A stretch of DNA of 63,685 bases from the NCBI GenBank assembly GCA_004557075.1, contig SFEX01000009.1, positions 1-63,685 of the forward strand, given 5' to 3'. This document shows, piece after piece, positions 32,112-40,488 of this stretch (position 1 is its first letter; the number at the start of each line of letters is the position of its first letter). This DNA is from Clostridiales bacterium (GTDB taxonomy: Bacteria; Bacillota; Clostridia; Oscillospirales; Oscillospiraceae). A model generated the notes under the pieces. The model made no database searches and had not been told where the DNA came from. It saw nothing but the letters and a program-made list of their open reading frames with translations. Position numbers and translations under genes: made by a program.

Positions 32112-33335
32112 TCAAAGCTCAAGCGGCCGACCACGCTCGGGCAGGAATATCTGTGCCGGGGGCTCTAAGGACGCAAACTGCATGGGCGAGAGCACTGCCG
32201 CATAGCTTCCCGCGTTTGTTATGACGAAAACATCGCCGCACTCAAGCCAGGGCAGGGTAATATCCTTTGCAATGACGTCGGTTCCGGTGCAGAGGCTTCC
32301 AGTCACGGTGACGGTCTCCGTATCTCGGGCATCCGTCATCGGCACGAAGCCAAAGGCACCGCGCCCTGTGTACATCGGCTCACAGCCGGCGGGCTTTTCC
32401 TCATTTGTATAGCTCTCGACCATTTGCGCGATCGAGGGTCTTACAAAGCCGCCCATCGTGTTTGCAAGCAGTACGAAGGTCTTGCCGTGGCTGAGCTTTT
32501 TATCCGTGACATGCGTAACGTAAACGCCCGCCTTGCCGACGAGAAAGCGTCCCGATTCAACTAAAATCTCGGCTTTGGGCAGCTTTTCTCGGTATTGCCC
32601 TATAAGCGCCGACATCTCCGCTCCCAGTGCCTTTATATCCACCGGCGCATCACACTCTGCGTAGGGTATGCCGATGCCGGAGCCCATGTTCACAAACGAA
32701 AGCTCTCTTCCCAGCGCTTCCTGAAATCTCACCGCAAGCTCAAACATTCTGCCGTAGTAAGCCGCTATCAGCCCACCGCGCAGCTCCTGACTGCGGGAGT
32801 GGACGTGGATGCCGCATATCCTGATGCTTTTATATCCGTTCCAGCTCGAAAGCCACCGGAACGCCTCGGCCTCGTCTATGCCGAATTTATTCGCCGAGCC
32901 ACTGTCGCCGTCGAAGCTGAAATCGGGGTTTAGGCGTATGCCTATCTCCGCGACGATGCCGTGTCTTTCCGCGACAGCGCGAATGCGCTCGACCTCGCTC
33001 ACGCTGTCGGCAATGATAGTCGAGCAGCCGAGCGCAGCTTCGATGTCCCGCTCGCTCTTGCCCGGTGCGGAATAATAGATATCCCCCGCGTCAAGGCCGT
33101 TTTCCCTGCCCATCATCACCTCGCGCACGGAAGCCGCGTCCAGGCCGACGCCCTCCTCGATTATGCATTTTAGCACGCCCGGGTGCGGGTTTGCCTTCAT
33201 GGAATACAAAAACCGCACGCCCTCAAAACTCTCGTGCAGGGCGACAATATTGTCCATTATCATCCGCCCATCATACATATAAAAGCTATCGTGCTCCTCG
33301 GCCAGTCTCAGCACAGCACTGCGGTCAAAATCCAT
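32112..33335 (-). CDS. PLP-dependent decarboxylase, diaminopimelate/ornithine decarboxylase family
   Basis: A 407-residue fold-III PLP enzyme. The cofactor Lys is in FLYSMKANPH near residue 48, the phosphate-binding Gly run is FVNMGSGIGIPY near 210, and the substrate-binding Cys and Asp are in SLCTGTDVI. It resembles diaminopimelate decarboxylase, giving lysine, but related enzymes use carboxynorspermidine or other amino acids, so the exact substrate is open. The start is placed at 33335: AGGA lies eight bases upstream, while ATG at 33341 is too close to it. The gene stands alone. Confidence 0.8.
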   Translation of the reverse strand: MDFDRSAVLRLAEEHDSFYMYDGRMIMDNIVALHESFEGVRFLYSMKANPHPGVLKCIIEEGVGLDAASVREVMMGRENGLDAGDIYYSAPGKSERDIEAALGCSTIIADSVSEVERIRAVAERHGIVAEIGIRLNPDFSFDGDSGSANKFGIDEAEAFRWLSSWNGYKSIRICGIHVHSRSQELRGGLIAAYYGRMFELAVRFQEALGRELSFVNMGSGIGIPYAECDAPVDIKALGAEMSALIGQYREKLPKAEILVESGRFLVGKAGVYVTHVTDKKLSHGKTFVLLANTMGGFVRPSIAQMVESYTNEEKPAGCEPMYTGRGAFGFVPMTDARDTETVTVTGSLCTGTDVIAKDITLPWLECGDVFVITNAGSYAAVLSPMQFASLEPPAQIFLPERGRPLEL

Positions 33336-33445
33336 GTTCATCGTCCTCTCTTCGATTTTTGTCATAATTATATAGTATACGACGCTTTGCCGCAAGTTTA
33401 ACGCAACTTTTTTCGTAAAAACCGAAAAAGATTTCAAAAAAACTA

Positions 33446-33474
33446 TTGACTTTTGCCATTAAAAGCGCTAAAGT
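33446..33474 (+). promoter_or_regulatory. Promoter of the leader peptide/ABC importer operon
   Basis: TTGACT (33446-33451) and TAAAGT (33469-33474) are 17 bases apart. Transcription from near 33481 starts the attenuator RNA. Confidence 0.7.
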
Positions 33475-33505
33475 AGGTTCATCCTAAAGAAAGGATACTG
33501 AAGAG

Positions 33506-33583
33506 ATGTCATTCCGATTTAGAGTCAGCAACTATTATTACTATTACTTTACCGAGAGTAATAGTAGTTTGTGCTGCGCTTGA
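33506..33583 (+). CDS. Tyrosine-rich leader peptide
   Basis: A 25-codon reading frame from ATG to TGA whose centre reads NYYYYYF: five tyrosine codons in a row (TAT TAT TAC TAT TAC) followed by Phe. It starts about 25 bases after the predicted transcription start and has AAGGAT upstream. Its RNA folds in the pattern of an amino-acid attenuator. The Tyr codons lie in arm 1 (33537-33548), which pairs with arm 2 (33557-33568). A segment GTTTGTGC (33567-33574) can pair with GCACAAAC (33627-33634) in the terminator. Ribosomes held at Tyr codons when tyrosyl-tRNA is scarce would let transcription continue into the importer genes. This is structural inference; the frame itself is seen directly. Confidence 0.8.
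   Translation: MSFRFRVSNYYYYYFTESNSSLCCA
33537..33568 (+). promoter_or_regulatory. Attenuator hairpin 1:2 (pause hairpin)
   Basis: ACTATTACT (33540-33548) pairs with AGTAATAGT (33557-33565), extended at the base by three more pairs, around an eight-base loop. The left arm contains the Tyr codons. Confidence 0.75.
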
Positions 33584-33618
33584 GCCGGTGGTCATTTTTC
33601 CCGACGAAACTGTTTATT

Positions 33619-33649
33619 AACAGGCTGCACAAACGTGCAGCCTGTTTTT
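33619..33649 (+). terminator. Attenuator terminator of the TrpXYZ-like operon
   Basis: AACAGGCTGCAC (33619-33630) pairs perfectly with GTGCAGCCTGTT (33635-33646) around AAAC, followed by Ts. Its left arm and loop (33627-33634) are also complementary over eight bases to 33567-33574 in the leader, the antiterminator alternative. Confidence 0.88.
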
Positions 33650-33680
33650 AATTCACAAAAAATTTTTGGAGGAATAAACA

Positions 33681-34640
33681 ATGAAGAAAATAGTTGCTTT
33701 CGTGCTTGCCGCGATGATGCTCTTCTCCCTTGCCGCCTGCGGCAACGACGGAGACGGCGGCGAGAAGACCTACACCGTAGGCATCTGCCAGCTCGTTCAG
33801 CACCCCGCGCTTGACGCCGCCACTCAGGGCTTCAAGGACGCTCTCACCGAGGAATTCGGCGACGCCGTGACCTTCGATGAGCAGAACGCATCCGGCGACA
33901 GCGCAACCTGCTCCACCATCTGCTCCGGCTTTGTTTCAAGTCAGGTAGACCTCATCCTCGCAAACGCCACCGCTTCCCTCGAAGCTGCTGCCTCCGCTAC
34001 CAATGAGATCCCCATCCTCGGCACCTCTATCACCGAATACGGCGTGGCGCTTCACATTGATAACTTCAGCGGCACCGTCGGCGGCAACATCTCCGGCACC
34101 TCCGACCTCGCGCCTCTGGATCAGCAGGCCGACATGGTCAGTGAGCTCTTCCCCGATGCAAAGACCGTTGGCATCCTCTACTGCTCCGGCGAGCCCAACT
34201 CCGTATACCAGGCACAGGTCGTTAAGGAGTGCCTTGAGGCAAAGGATCTCACCGTCACCGTTTACACCTTCGCTGACTCCAACGACGTTTCCACCGTTAC
34301 CGCAAGCGCATGCTCCGAGAACGACGTTCTCTACATCCCCACCGATAACACCGCAGCAAACTGCGCGGAGGCGATCAACGCAGTCGCACTTCCCGCCGGC
34401 GTTCCCATCATCTGCGGCGAAGAGGGCATCTGCTCCGGCTGCGGCGTAGCGACCCTGTCCATCGACTACTACGAGCTTGGCCGCACCACCGGTCAGATGG
34501 CCGTCAAGATCCTCAAGGGCGAGGCTGACATCTCCGACATGGCTATCGAGTACTACCCCAACCCCGTTAAGAAGTACAACGAGACAAACGCCACCCAGCT
34601 CAACGTAACCATCCCCGAGGGCTACACCGCCATCGGCTGA
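33681..34640 (+). CDS. TrpX-type ABC importer substrate-binding lipoprotein
   Basis: A 319-residue extracellular binding protein of the ABC_sub_bind (TrpX) family. The lipobox LAAC places the lipid on Cys20. Family features include VGICQLVQHPALDAATQGF, GTSITEYGVAL and DNTAANCAEAIN. The family has been linked with tryptophan or other aromatic amino acids from regulation in Firmicutes. Here the leader peptide carries tyrosine codons, so tyrosine is the best guess for the ligand. GGAGG lies upstream of the ATG. Confidence 0.85.
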   Translation: MKKIVAFVLAAMMLFSLAACGNDGDGGEKTYTVGICQLVQHPALDAATQGFKDALTEEFGDAVTFDEQNASGDSATCSTICSGFVSSQVDLILANATASLEAAASATNEIPILGTSITEYGVALHIDNFSGTVGGNISGTSDLAPLDQQADMVSELFPDAKTVGILYCSGEPNSVYQAQVVKECLEAKDLTVTVYTFADSNDVSTVTASACSENDVLYIPTDNTAANCAEAINAVALPAGVPIICGEEGICSGCGVATLSIDYYELGRTTGQMAVKILKGEADISDMAIEYYPNPVKKYNETNATQLNVTIPEGYTAIG

Positions 34641-34730
34641 TATTAACTCCCGAACTTAATTAATTTGCATACAGGAGCCGCAAGGCTTCTGTATGCTTCT
34701 GTAATCAACTGATCAGAGCGAGGTTTTCCT

Positions 34731-35699
34731 ATGAATACAGCTTTAACACTGGCCGCCCTCAGTCTGCCGAATCTAATATCGCGCATGCCCGGCGGCATTG
34801 CCCAGGGCATTATCTGGGGCATTATGGCTTTAGGCGTATATATCACCTTCCGTCTGCTTGACATCGCCGACCTCTCGGTCGACGGCTCCTTCGCGACGGG
34901 CGGCGCTGTCACGGTTATGCTCATTTTGGCGGGCTATCCTGCGTATGTCGCCGTTATAGCCGCAGTTATTGCGGGAATTTTAGCGGGTCTTGTCACCGGT
35001 CTTCTGCACACGAAGCTCGGCATACCCGCGATCCTGGCAGGTATACTCACGCAGTTCGCGCTGTATTCCATAAACCTGCACATCATGGGAATGGCGGCAA
35101 ACAAGCCGGTCAATCCCGACACCTATAGTCTTATCGTCAGCATGAGAAGCGTTCCGCACGCTATTATCATGGGCGGAATTATCGCCGCCGCTATCATCGC
35201 GCTGCTGTACTGGTACTTCGGCACCGAGCAGGGCTCCGCTATCCGCGCCACCGGCTCCAACCCCGCAATGAGCCGCGCACAGGGCATAAACATCAACAAC
35301 ATGAAGCTCATCGGCCTTGCGCTGTCCAACGGCATGGTCGCTTTAGCAGGCGGGCTTATGACCCAGTATCAGGGCTTTGCCGATATCAACATGGGCCGCG
35401 GCGCAATCGTTATCGGTCTTGCCGCCGTCATCATCGGCGAGGTGCTCTGCGATGCGATATTCCGCAAGGGCTGCAACTTCAGCATAAGGCTCCTGTTCGT
35501 CACCTTAGGCGGCGTTGTATACTACATCGTCATGGTCATCATTCTCTGGCTCAGGCTCGACCCGAACGACCTCAAGCTCTTCACCGCGCTCATAGTCGCT
35601 GTGTTCCTTGCCGTTCCGTATATCAGGGCGCAGTCGAAAAGCTCGTTTAAGTTAGCGGGCAAGCGAAGCAAAAAGGAGAACAGTCATGCTGGAACTTAA
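34731..35699 (+). CDS. TrpY-type ABC importer permease
   Basis: A 322-residue permease with eight or more helices of the BPD_transp_2 fold. Recognisable segments are GIMALGVYITFRLLDIADLSVDGSF near residue 30 and the coupling loop GSAIRATGSNPAMSRAQGIN near 170. It is the membrane part of the importer whose binding protein is encoded upstream. A basic tail (RSKKEN) ends the protein. It overlaps the ATPase gene by 14 bases. Confidence 0.87.
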   Translation: MNTALTLAALSLPNLISRMPGGIAQGIIWGIMALGVYITFRLLDIADLSVDGSFATGGAVTVMLILAGYPAYVAVIAAVIAGILAGLVTGLLHTKLGIPAILAGILTQFALYSINLHIMGMAANKPVNPDTYSLIVSMRSVPHAIIMGGIIAAAIIALLYWYFGTEQGSAIRATGSNPAMSRAQGININNMKLIGLALSNGMVALAGGLMTQYQGFADINMGRGAIVIGLAAVIIGEVLCDAIFRKGCNFSIRLLFVTLGGVVYYIVMVIILWLRLDPNDLKLFTALIVAVFLAVPYIRAQSKSSFKLAGKRSKKENSHAGT

Positions 35700-36480
35700 A
35701 TCAATATCCAAGACCTTCAACCCCGGCACTATCAACGAGAAAAAAGCTCTGCGCGAGCTAAGTCTGCACCTCAAGCCCGGTGATTTCGTGACCGTCATCG
35801 GCGGCAACGGCGCGGGCAAGAGCACCATGCTCAACGCCGTCGCGGGCGTATGGCCGGTCGATTCCGGCTCCATCATCATCGACGGAATCGACATCACAGG
35901 TCAGCCCGAGCACAAGAGGGCTGCCTATATCGGCAGGGTCTTTCAGGATCCCATGATGGGCACGGCGCCCAATATGCAGCTTGAGGAAAATCTCGCGCTG
36001 GCTCTGCGGCGCGGTAAAAGCCGCGGTCTGCGCTGGGGCGTTACCTCCGCCGAGCGCGAGGAATACCGCGAAAGGCTCAAGGGCTTAGGGCTTGGCCTTG
36101 AGGACAGACTCACCGCCAAGGTCGGGCTTCTCTCCGGCGGTCAGAGACAGGCCGTCACGCTGCTCATGGCATCCCTGCAAAAGCCGAAGCTGCTGCTGCT
36201 CGACGAGCACACCGCCGCTCTCGACCCCTCCACCGCCGCAAAGGTGCTTGAGCTTTCGGACAAGATAGTTCAGGAGAACAATCTCACGACCCTCATGATA
36301 ACCCACAACATGAAGGACGCGATAAACCACGGCAACCGCCTTATCATGATGAACGAGGGCAAGATAATCCTCGACGTTGAGGGCGAGGAAAAGAAAAAGC
36401 TCACAAAGCGTGATCTTATGGATAAGTTTGCCGAGATCGCCGGATCGCAGATCGAATCCGACCAGATACTTTTGTCGTGA
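35686..36480 (+). CDS. TrpZ-type ABC importer ATPase
   Basis: A 264-residue ATPase with Walker A GGNGAGKST near residue 40, signature LLSGGQRQAVTLLMA near 148 and Walker B LLLLDEHTAAL near 170, followed by the switch His in TLMITHNMKDA. In Walker B a His replaces the usual Pro (DEH for DEP), a known variation of this subfamily. AAGGAG precedes the ATG inside the permease gene. It completes the three-gene importer. Confidence 0.9.
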   Translation: MLELKSISKTFNPGTINEKKALRELSLHLKPGDFVTVIGGNGAGKSTMLNAVAGVWPVDSGSIIIDGIDITGQPEHKRAAYIGRVFQDPMMGTAPNMQLEENLALALRRGKSRGLRWGVTSAEREEYRERLKGLGLGLEDRLTAKVGLLSGGQRQAVTLLMASLQKPKLLLLDEHTAALDPSTAAKVLELSDKIVQENNLTTLMITHNMKDAINHGNRLIMMNEGKIILDVEGEEKKKLTKRDLMDKFAEIAGSQIESDQILLS

Positions 36481-36487
36481 TACAGTT

Positions 36488-36527
36488 AAAAAATACAGGC
36501 ACTTCAATTAGGGTGTCTGTATTTTTT
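36488..36527. terminator. Terminator of the importer operon
   Basis: AAATACAGGCAC pairs with GTGTCTGTATTT (one wobble), followed by TTT. Confidence 0.8.
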
Positions 36528-36635
36528 AATATAATTTGATATTAATTAAACAATTTGCATTGACATATTTCCGGCTTTGTTGTACTATTTGTATGCAAAC
36601 TTTAAAACGTTTGCGCACAAACTAAAAGCGCCGCA

Positions 36636-36925
36636 CCCCGCTTAAGCATAAGGCGAGTATACGAACCCGTTTTTAATCGGATATTGTCGGCACAGGCTGC
36701 GTTTCGCTCAATCACAAGGCGGCAGCCTTCCTCAATCGCGAAGCCTTGCCTGTACCAACACTATCTCGCTTAAAAATCTACGACCTCTGCAAATGGATTT
36801 TTGTTCTTTATCAAGGCAGAGGACGCAGGAATACTCGCGTATTTCAAGGACGATAACGCAGAGAAAGGGCAAAAAGACTTTGCAGAGGCGAGTTCGTATG
36901 CTCACCTTATGCTTATGACGGGGGC
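36636..36925. mobile_element. MITE-like element with terminal inverted repeats
   Basis: The left end (36636-36670) contains TAAGCATAAGGCGAGTATAC followed by GAACCCG. The right end (36890-36925), read on the minus strand, contains TAAGCATAAGGTGAGCATAC followed by GAACTCG. About 30 of 35 positions match. Inside lie further stem sequences, for example CCTCTGC (36783) with GCAGAGG (36817). No transposase is encoded in the 290 bases, as expected of a non-autonomous element. It ends ten bases before the ribosome site of the ECF gene. I see no clear target duplication. Confidence 0.65.
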
Positions 36926-36944
36926 GACAGCAGGAGGTAGAAAA

Positions 36945-37544
36945 ATGAATAACAGCAAACGAACCGGCAGTACCCGCAAGATGGCGGGACTGGCAATCTT
37001 CACCGCAATCATCGTGGTGCTCCAGGTGCTCTGCACCTTCATCCGTTTTGGCCCGTTTTCAATAACGCTGGCATTAGCTCCGATAATCATCGGAACCGCA
37101 ATGTACGGCAAGGGCGCGGGCGCGTATCTCGGCGGCGTATTCGGCGCCGTGGTGCTCATAACCGGTCTGCTCGGTTGGGACGGCGGCACGGTCATGCTGC
37201 TGATGGGAATGAATCCCGTGGCGTGCATACTCATTTGCCTTCTCAAGGGCATCGCGGCCGGCTTCTTCGCAGGGCTGTGCTATGAGCTTATCGCAAAGAA
37301 GAACGAAAGAGTGGGCGTTTTAGTCTCCGGTATTGTTTGCCCCATTGTCAATACCGGTCTGTTCATTGTGGGCATGCTGGTATTTTACTTTGACACCATC
37401 AGCGGATGGGCAGGCGGACAGAATCTTCTGCTCTACATCATCGTCGGCCTGACGGGAGTAAACTTCCTCGTCGAGCTTGCGGTCAACATCCTCCTCTCCG
37501 CCGGTATAACCCGCATCATCCATGCCGGAAAGAAAATGAATTGA
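36945..37544 (+). CDS. ECF transporter S component, probably for pantothenate
   Basis: A 199-residue substrate-binding membrane subunit of an energy-coupling-factor importer with six helices and the typical small-residue helix 1 (KMAGLAIFTAIIVVLQ). The start at 36945 has a perfect AGGAGGT (36932-36938); an open frame extends upstream into the MITE-like element and is ignored. Four codons after its end lies coaX, the gene for pantothenate phosphorylation, so pantothenate is the likely cargo. The shared ATPase and T subunits are not in this window. Confidence 0.82.
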   Translation: MNNSKRTGSTRKMAGLAIFTAIIVVLQVLCTFIRFGPFSITLALAPIIIGTAMYGKGAGAYLGGVFGAVVLITGLLGWDGGTVMLLMGMNPVACILICLLKGIAAGFFAGLCYELIAKKNERVGVLVSGIVCPIVNTGLFIVGMLVFYFDTISGWAGGQNLLLYIIVGLTGVNFLVELAVNILLSAGITRIIHAGKKMN

Positions 37545-37553
37545 GGTCTTAAC

Positions 37554-38333
37554 ATGATACTCACAATTGACGTTGGCAACACTAATATAGTTCTCGGCTG
37601 CGTTGAGGGCAAAACCGTCAAAAGCATAAGCCGTATGGCAACCAATACAAGCGATCTCTCCGCCGACTACGCCCTGAAAATGCTCCAGAGCTTTGAGTTT
37701 GACGGCGTTGATTACAAAAAATTCGACGGCGCTATCCTTTCCTCTGTCGTACCGCAGGTCAACAGAGCCGTAATGGGCGCCGTAAAGAAGCTCACCGGCC
37801 TTAGCTGCATGGTAGTCGGCGCGGGTCTGAAAACAGGCGTTAACATCAAAATCGACGACCCCGGCACCATCGCGGGCGATCTGATAACCGGCGTCGTTGG
37901 CGCGCTTGCGCTGTACGAGCCGCCGCTCATAGTCATCGACATGGGCACGGCGACCACGATGATAGTCGTTGATAAGGAGGGTTCATATATCGGCGGCGCT
38001 ATCATGCCCGGCGTAGTGCTCTCATATTCTGCGCTGTCGGCAGGTACGAGCCTGCTGCCCAACATCTCGATCGAGGCTCCGAAAAAATGCACCGCCACCA
38101 ACACCGTGGACAGCATGAGATCCGGCGCCGTATTCGGCGCGGCCGCAATGCTCGACGGCATGATCGACCGCATGGAGGAAGAGCTCGGCCAGAGCACTAC
38201 GGTCGTCGCCACCGGAGGCATCTCCGGGCGCATCGTTCCGTATTGCAAGCGGGAGATAAAGCACGACCCCGATCTTCTTCTGAAGGGTCTTGCAATCCTG
38301 TACCAGAAAAACGCAAAACCTAAGAAAAAATAA
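37554..38333 (+). CDS. coaX: Type III pantothenate kinase
   Basis: A 259-residue enzyme that phosphorylates pantothenate, the first step to coenzyme A. The ASKHA-fold motifs are clear: the phosphate loop TIDVGNTNIVLG at residue 4, the PGTIAGDLITG segment of the type III family (here with Ala where many have Arg-Asp), VIDMGTATT near residue 125 and GGAIMPGV. Type III kinases need potassium or ammonium and are not inhibited by CoA. It forms a small operon with the upstream ECF subunit. Confidence 0.93.
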   Translation: MILTIDVGNTNIVLGCVEGKTVKSISRMATNTSDLSADYALKMLQSFEFDGVDYKKFDGAILSSVVPQVNRAVMGAVKKLTGLSCMVVGAGLKTGVNIKIDDPGTIAGDLITGVVGALALYEPPLIVIDMGTATTMIVVDKEGSYIGGAIMPGVVLSYSALSAGTSLLPNISIEAPKKCTATNTVDSMRSGAVFGAAAMLDGMIDRMEEELGQSTTVVATGGISGRIVPYCKREIKHDPDLLLKGLAILYQKNAKPKKK

Positions 38334-38338
38334 GGCAA

Positions 38339-38368
38339 AGCGCCGCCATCCCGTAGGATGGCGGCGCT
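38339..38368. terminator. Bidirectional terminator between convergent genes
   Basis: AGCGCCGCCATCC pairs with GGATGGCGGCGCT around CGTA. It lies between coaX and the desulfidase-like gene. Confidence 0.75.
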
Positions 38369-38378
38369 GATTACTTTT

Positions 38379-39653
38379 TCAGTCGTCAAGCATGATATCG
38401 AGTATCTCGGTGTCCGTTTCGCGCATACCCTCGCGGGCGAGCTGGCCGACGGATTCTATCGTCCGCTCCACGCTGTCTTTTAATATTCCGTCGCCGCCGT
38501 TTAAGCCCTTGCCCTTTTCATACAGGTCGAAGCCGAGCAGCCCCGCCTCGACAGCGGAGGCGATCTTCGTCGCGCAGGAGGGCTTTGCCCCGTCGCATAC
38601 GGTTCCGGAGATCATGCCGAGGGTGTTCGTTATGGTTGCTGACACCGCCTCATATGTGCCGTCTGTGAGCCATGCGACTCCGGCGGCGGCACCGCAGCCC
38701 GCGCTTATCGCACCGCAGAAGGCCGAAAGCCTGCCAATGGGCGTTTTCTGGTGTATGGTTATGAGATTTGACACGACAAGCGCACGCAGAAGCCGTTCGT
38801 GGCTTGCGCCCATGTCCCTTGCGTACACTATGACCGGAAGCGACGCCGTCATGCCCTGATTTCCGCTGCCCGATACGATGACGACCGGCATTTCGCAGCC
38901 GCTCATGCGCGCGTCGGAACCCGCGGCAGCCTGCGCCCTTGCGCGCACGCGCACGTCCTCCCCGCGCGTCTCAAGCAGGGTCTTGCCGACCGACGCGCCG
39001 TACTCGCCGTGCAGCCCCTCCTCGCTTATCGCGAGGTTATATTCTATCTGCTTTTCCAGCAGCTCACGCACGTCCTCGATATCGACGCACTCGGCAAACT
39101 CGATTATCTCGCGCACATTCAGAACGCTTCTGTCCGTCTCGCCTCCGGCGGCCGTGTCGCTCTCAGCCTCGAATATAGTTTCTCCGTTTTTCTCGATGAG
39201 CACGATATTCGTGTGGAAATCCGCGATGCGCAGGCGCACGTTGTCCTGACCCCTGTAAAGATGCAGGTCGATATCCAGAAGCTTATCGCTCTCGGACTTC
39301 ATAACGGTCATGGCGCAGCTATCCATAAAGCGGGCGATCTCGGGTATCTCGTCCTCCTTGACATCAGCGAGAACTTCAAGCTGCTTGTCGGCATTGCCGA
39401 CCGCCACACCGGCGGCTATAGCCGCTGTAATGCCCTTGAGCCCGCCCGTGTTGGGAACAACAACGCTTTTTACGTTTTTGATGATGTTTCCGCTTATAAC
39501 GATATCAATCTTTTCCGGCAGCGCGCCGAGCACCTCCCGTGCTTTTGCGGCGGCATACGCCATTGCAATAGGTTCGGTGCAGCCCATCGCGGGTATAAGC
39601 TCTTCGCGCAGGATCTGCAAATACTGCGAATACTTCAAGTCTGTCCGTTCCAT
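38379..39653 (-). CDS. UPF0597/CyuA-type L-cysteine desulfidase or serine dehydratase-like protein
   Basis: A 424-residue Fe-S protein related to the alpha subunit of L-serine dehydratase. The likely cluster ligands are Cys in MGCTEPIA near residue 24, Cys in SGCEMP and the pair in VCDGAKPSCATK near 355; SGSGNQGMTAS is a further family hallmark. CyuA and archaeal CdsB in this group break cysteine to pyruvate, sulphide and ammonia. The start has GGAGG-like bases in GGAGGGAAATTTC upstream. It is a single gene with no linked transporter. Confidence 0.85.
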   Translation of the reverse strand: MERTDLKYSQYLQILREELIPAMGCTEPIAMAYAAAKAREVLGALPEKIDIVISGNIIKNVKSVVVPNTGGLKGITAAIAAGVAVGNADKQLEVLADVKEDEIPEIARFMDSCAMTVMKSESDKLLDIDLHLYRGQDNVRLRIADFHTNIVLIEKNGETIFEAESDTAAGGETDRSVLNVREIIEFAECVDIEDVRELLEKQIEYNLAISEEGLHGEYGASVGKTLLETRGEDVRVRARAQAAAGSDARMSGCEMPVVIVSGSGNQGMTASLPVIVYARDMGASHERLLRALVVSNLITIHQKTPIGRLSAFCGAISAGCGAAAGVAWLTDGTYEAVSATITNTLGMISGTVCDGAKPSCATKIASAVEAGLLGFDLYEKGKGLNGGDGILKDSVERTIESVGQLAREGMRETDTEILDIMLDD

Positions 39654-39762
39654 GAAATTTCCCTCCGATATGCTGTTTTTGCATCTAACACATTCAATTA
39701 TATCATTAATTTACCAACTTGCATAGAAAAATCGTCATCTGCTAAAAGAATGTCGAAACAGC

Positions 39763-39792
39763 TTGAATAGAGGCTGCAAAACATGTTATAAT
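39763..39792 (+). promoter_or_regulatory. Promoter of pssA
   Basis: TTGAAT (39763-39768) and TATAAT (39787-39792) with an 18-base spacer, about 32 bases before the start codon. Confidence 0.5.
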
Positions 39793-39823
39793 TAGTCAGC
39801 AATAATTTTTTGGAGATGTTATT

Positions 39824-40441
39824 TTGATCGGATTTTACAACTACACCGTATACCTCACCTTCATCGGCATGCTGTCTTCGGTATGTGGTATAGGTTTTGC
39901 GTTTGGCGGCAAGCTCATCCCCGCCGTCATCTGTCTTATGTTCTCGGGCTTCTGCGATATGTTCGACGGCATAGTCGCCCGAACGAAAAAAGACCGCAGC
40001 GAGGAAGAAAAGCGCTTCGGCATACAGCTCGACTCCCTGAGCGATATCGTCTGCTTCGGCATCCTGCCCTTTGCCATCGGGCTGAGCGCCGGCGCTAATA
40101 AGTGGTGGCAGATAGCTATCATGTCGCTGTTTTCCCTTGCGGGGCTTATAAGGCTTGCGTATTACAACGTCACGGAAGAGACCCGCCAGCAGCAGACGGA
40201 CGAGAAGCGCAAGCATTATCTTGGCATTCCCATAACTTCATCCGCGCTGACGGTGCCGCTGCTGTTTTGCTTCCAGAGCCTTCTCGGCGCGCACTTCCCT
40301 CTGGCCTATACGCTGCTGCTTCTCATAAACGGCGCGCTCTTTATCACGCCCGTGCAGGTCAAAAAGCCCAGCAAGCTCGGCCTTCTCATCATGTTCATAC
40401 TCGGCGTGATCTTCACCGCCGTCATAATCGCTTTAAGATAA
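39824..40441 (+). CDS. pssA: CDP-diacylglycerol--serine O-phosphatidyltransferase
   Basis: A 205-residue membrane enzyme that makes phosphatidylserine from CDP-diacylglycerol and serine. The CDP-alcohol phosphotransferase motif is intact: DMFDGIVAR, then after eight residues a Gly, Asp and final Asp in GIQLDSLSD. Six to seven helices are predicted. The start is TTG, with GGAG eight bases upstream; no ATG fits. The decarboxylase that would turn the product into phosphatidylethanolamine is not in the window. PgsA is a weaker alternative given the sequence around the motif. Confidence 0.87.
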   Translation: MIGFYNYTVYLTFIGMLSSVCGIGFAFGGKLIPAVICLMFSGFCDMFDGIVARTKKDRSEEEKRFGIQLDSLSDIVCFGILPFAIGLSAGANKWWQIAIMSLFSLAGLIRLAYYNVTEETRQQQTDEKRKHYLGIPITSSALTVPLLFCFQSLLGAHFPLAYTLLLLINGALFITPVQVKKPSKLGLLIMFILGVIFTAVIIALR

Positions 40442-40454
40442 AACAGGATATGCA

Positions 40455-40482
40455 AAAAGCCCTGCCGTAAGGCGGGGCTTTT
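40455..40482. terminator. Bidirectional terminator between pssA and the AraC gene
   Basis: AAAAGCCC, an inner GCC/GGC pair, and GGGCTTTT form a hairpin around GTAA. Both genes converge here. Confidence 0.8.
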
Positions 40483-40488
40483 GCTATT

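Noticed and set aside
36801..36944. Extended N-terminus of the ECF S component reading through the inverted-repeat element
   Set aside because: It has no ribosome site and runs through the element; a perfect AGGAGGT serves ATG 36945.
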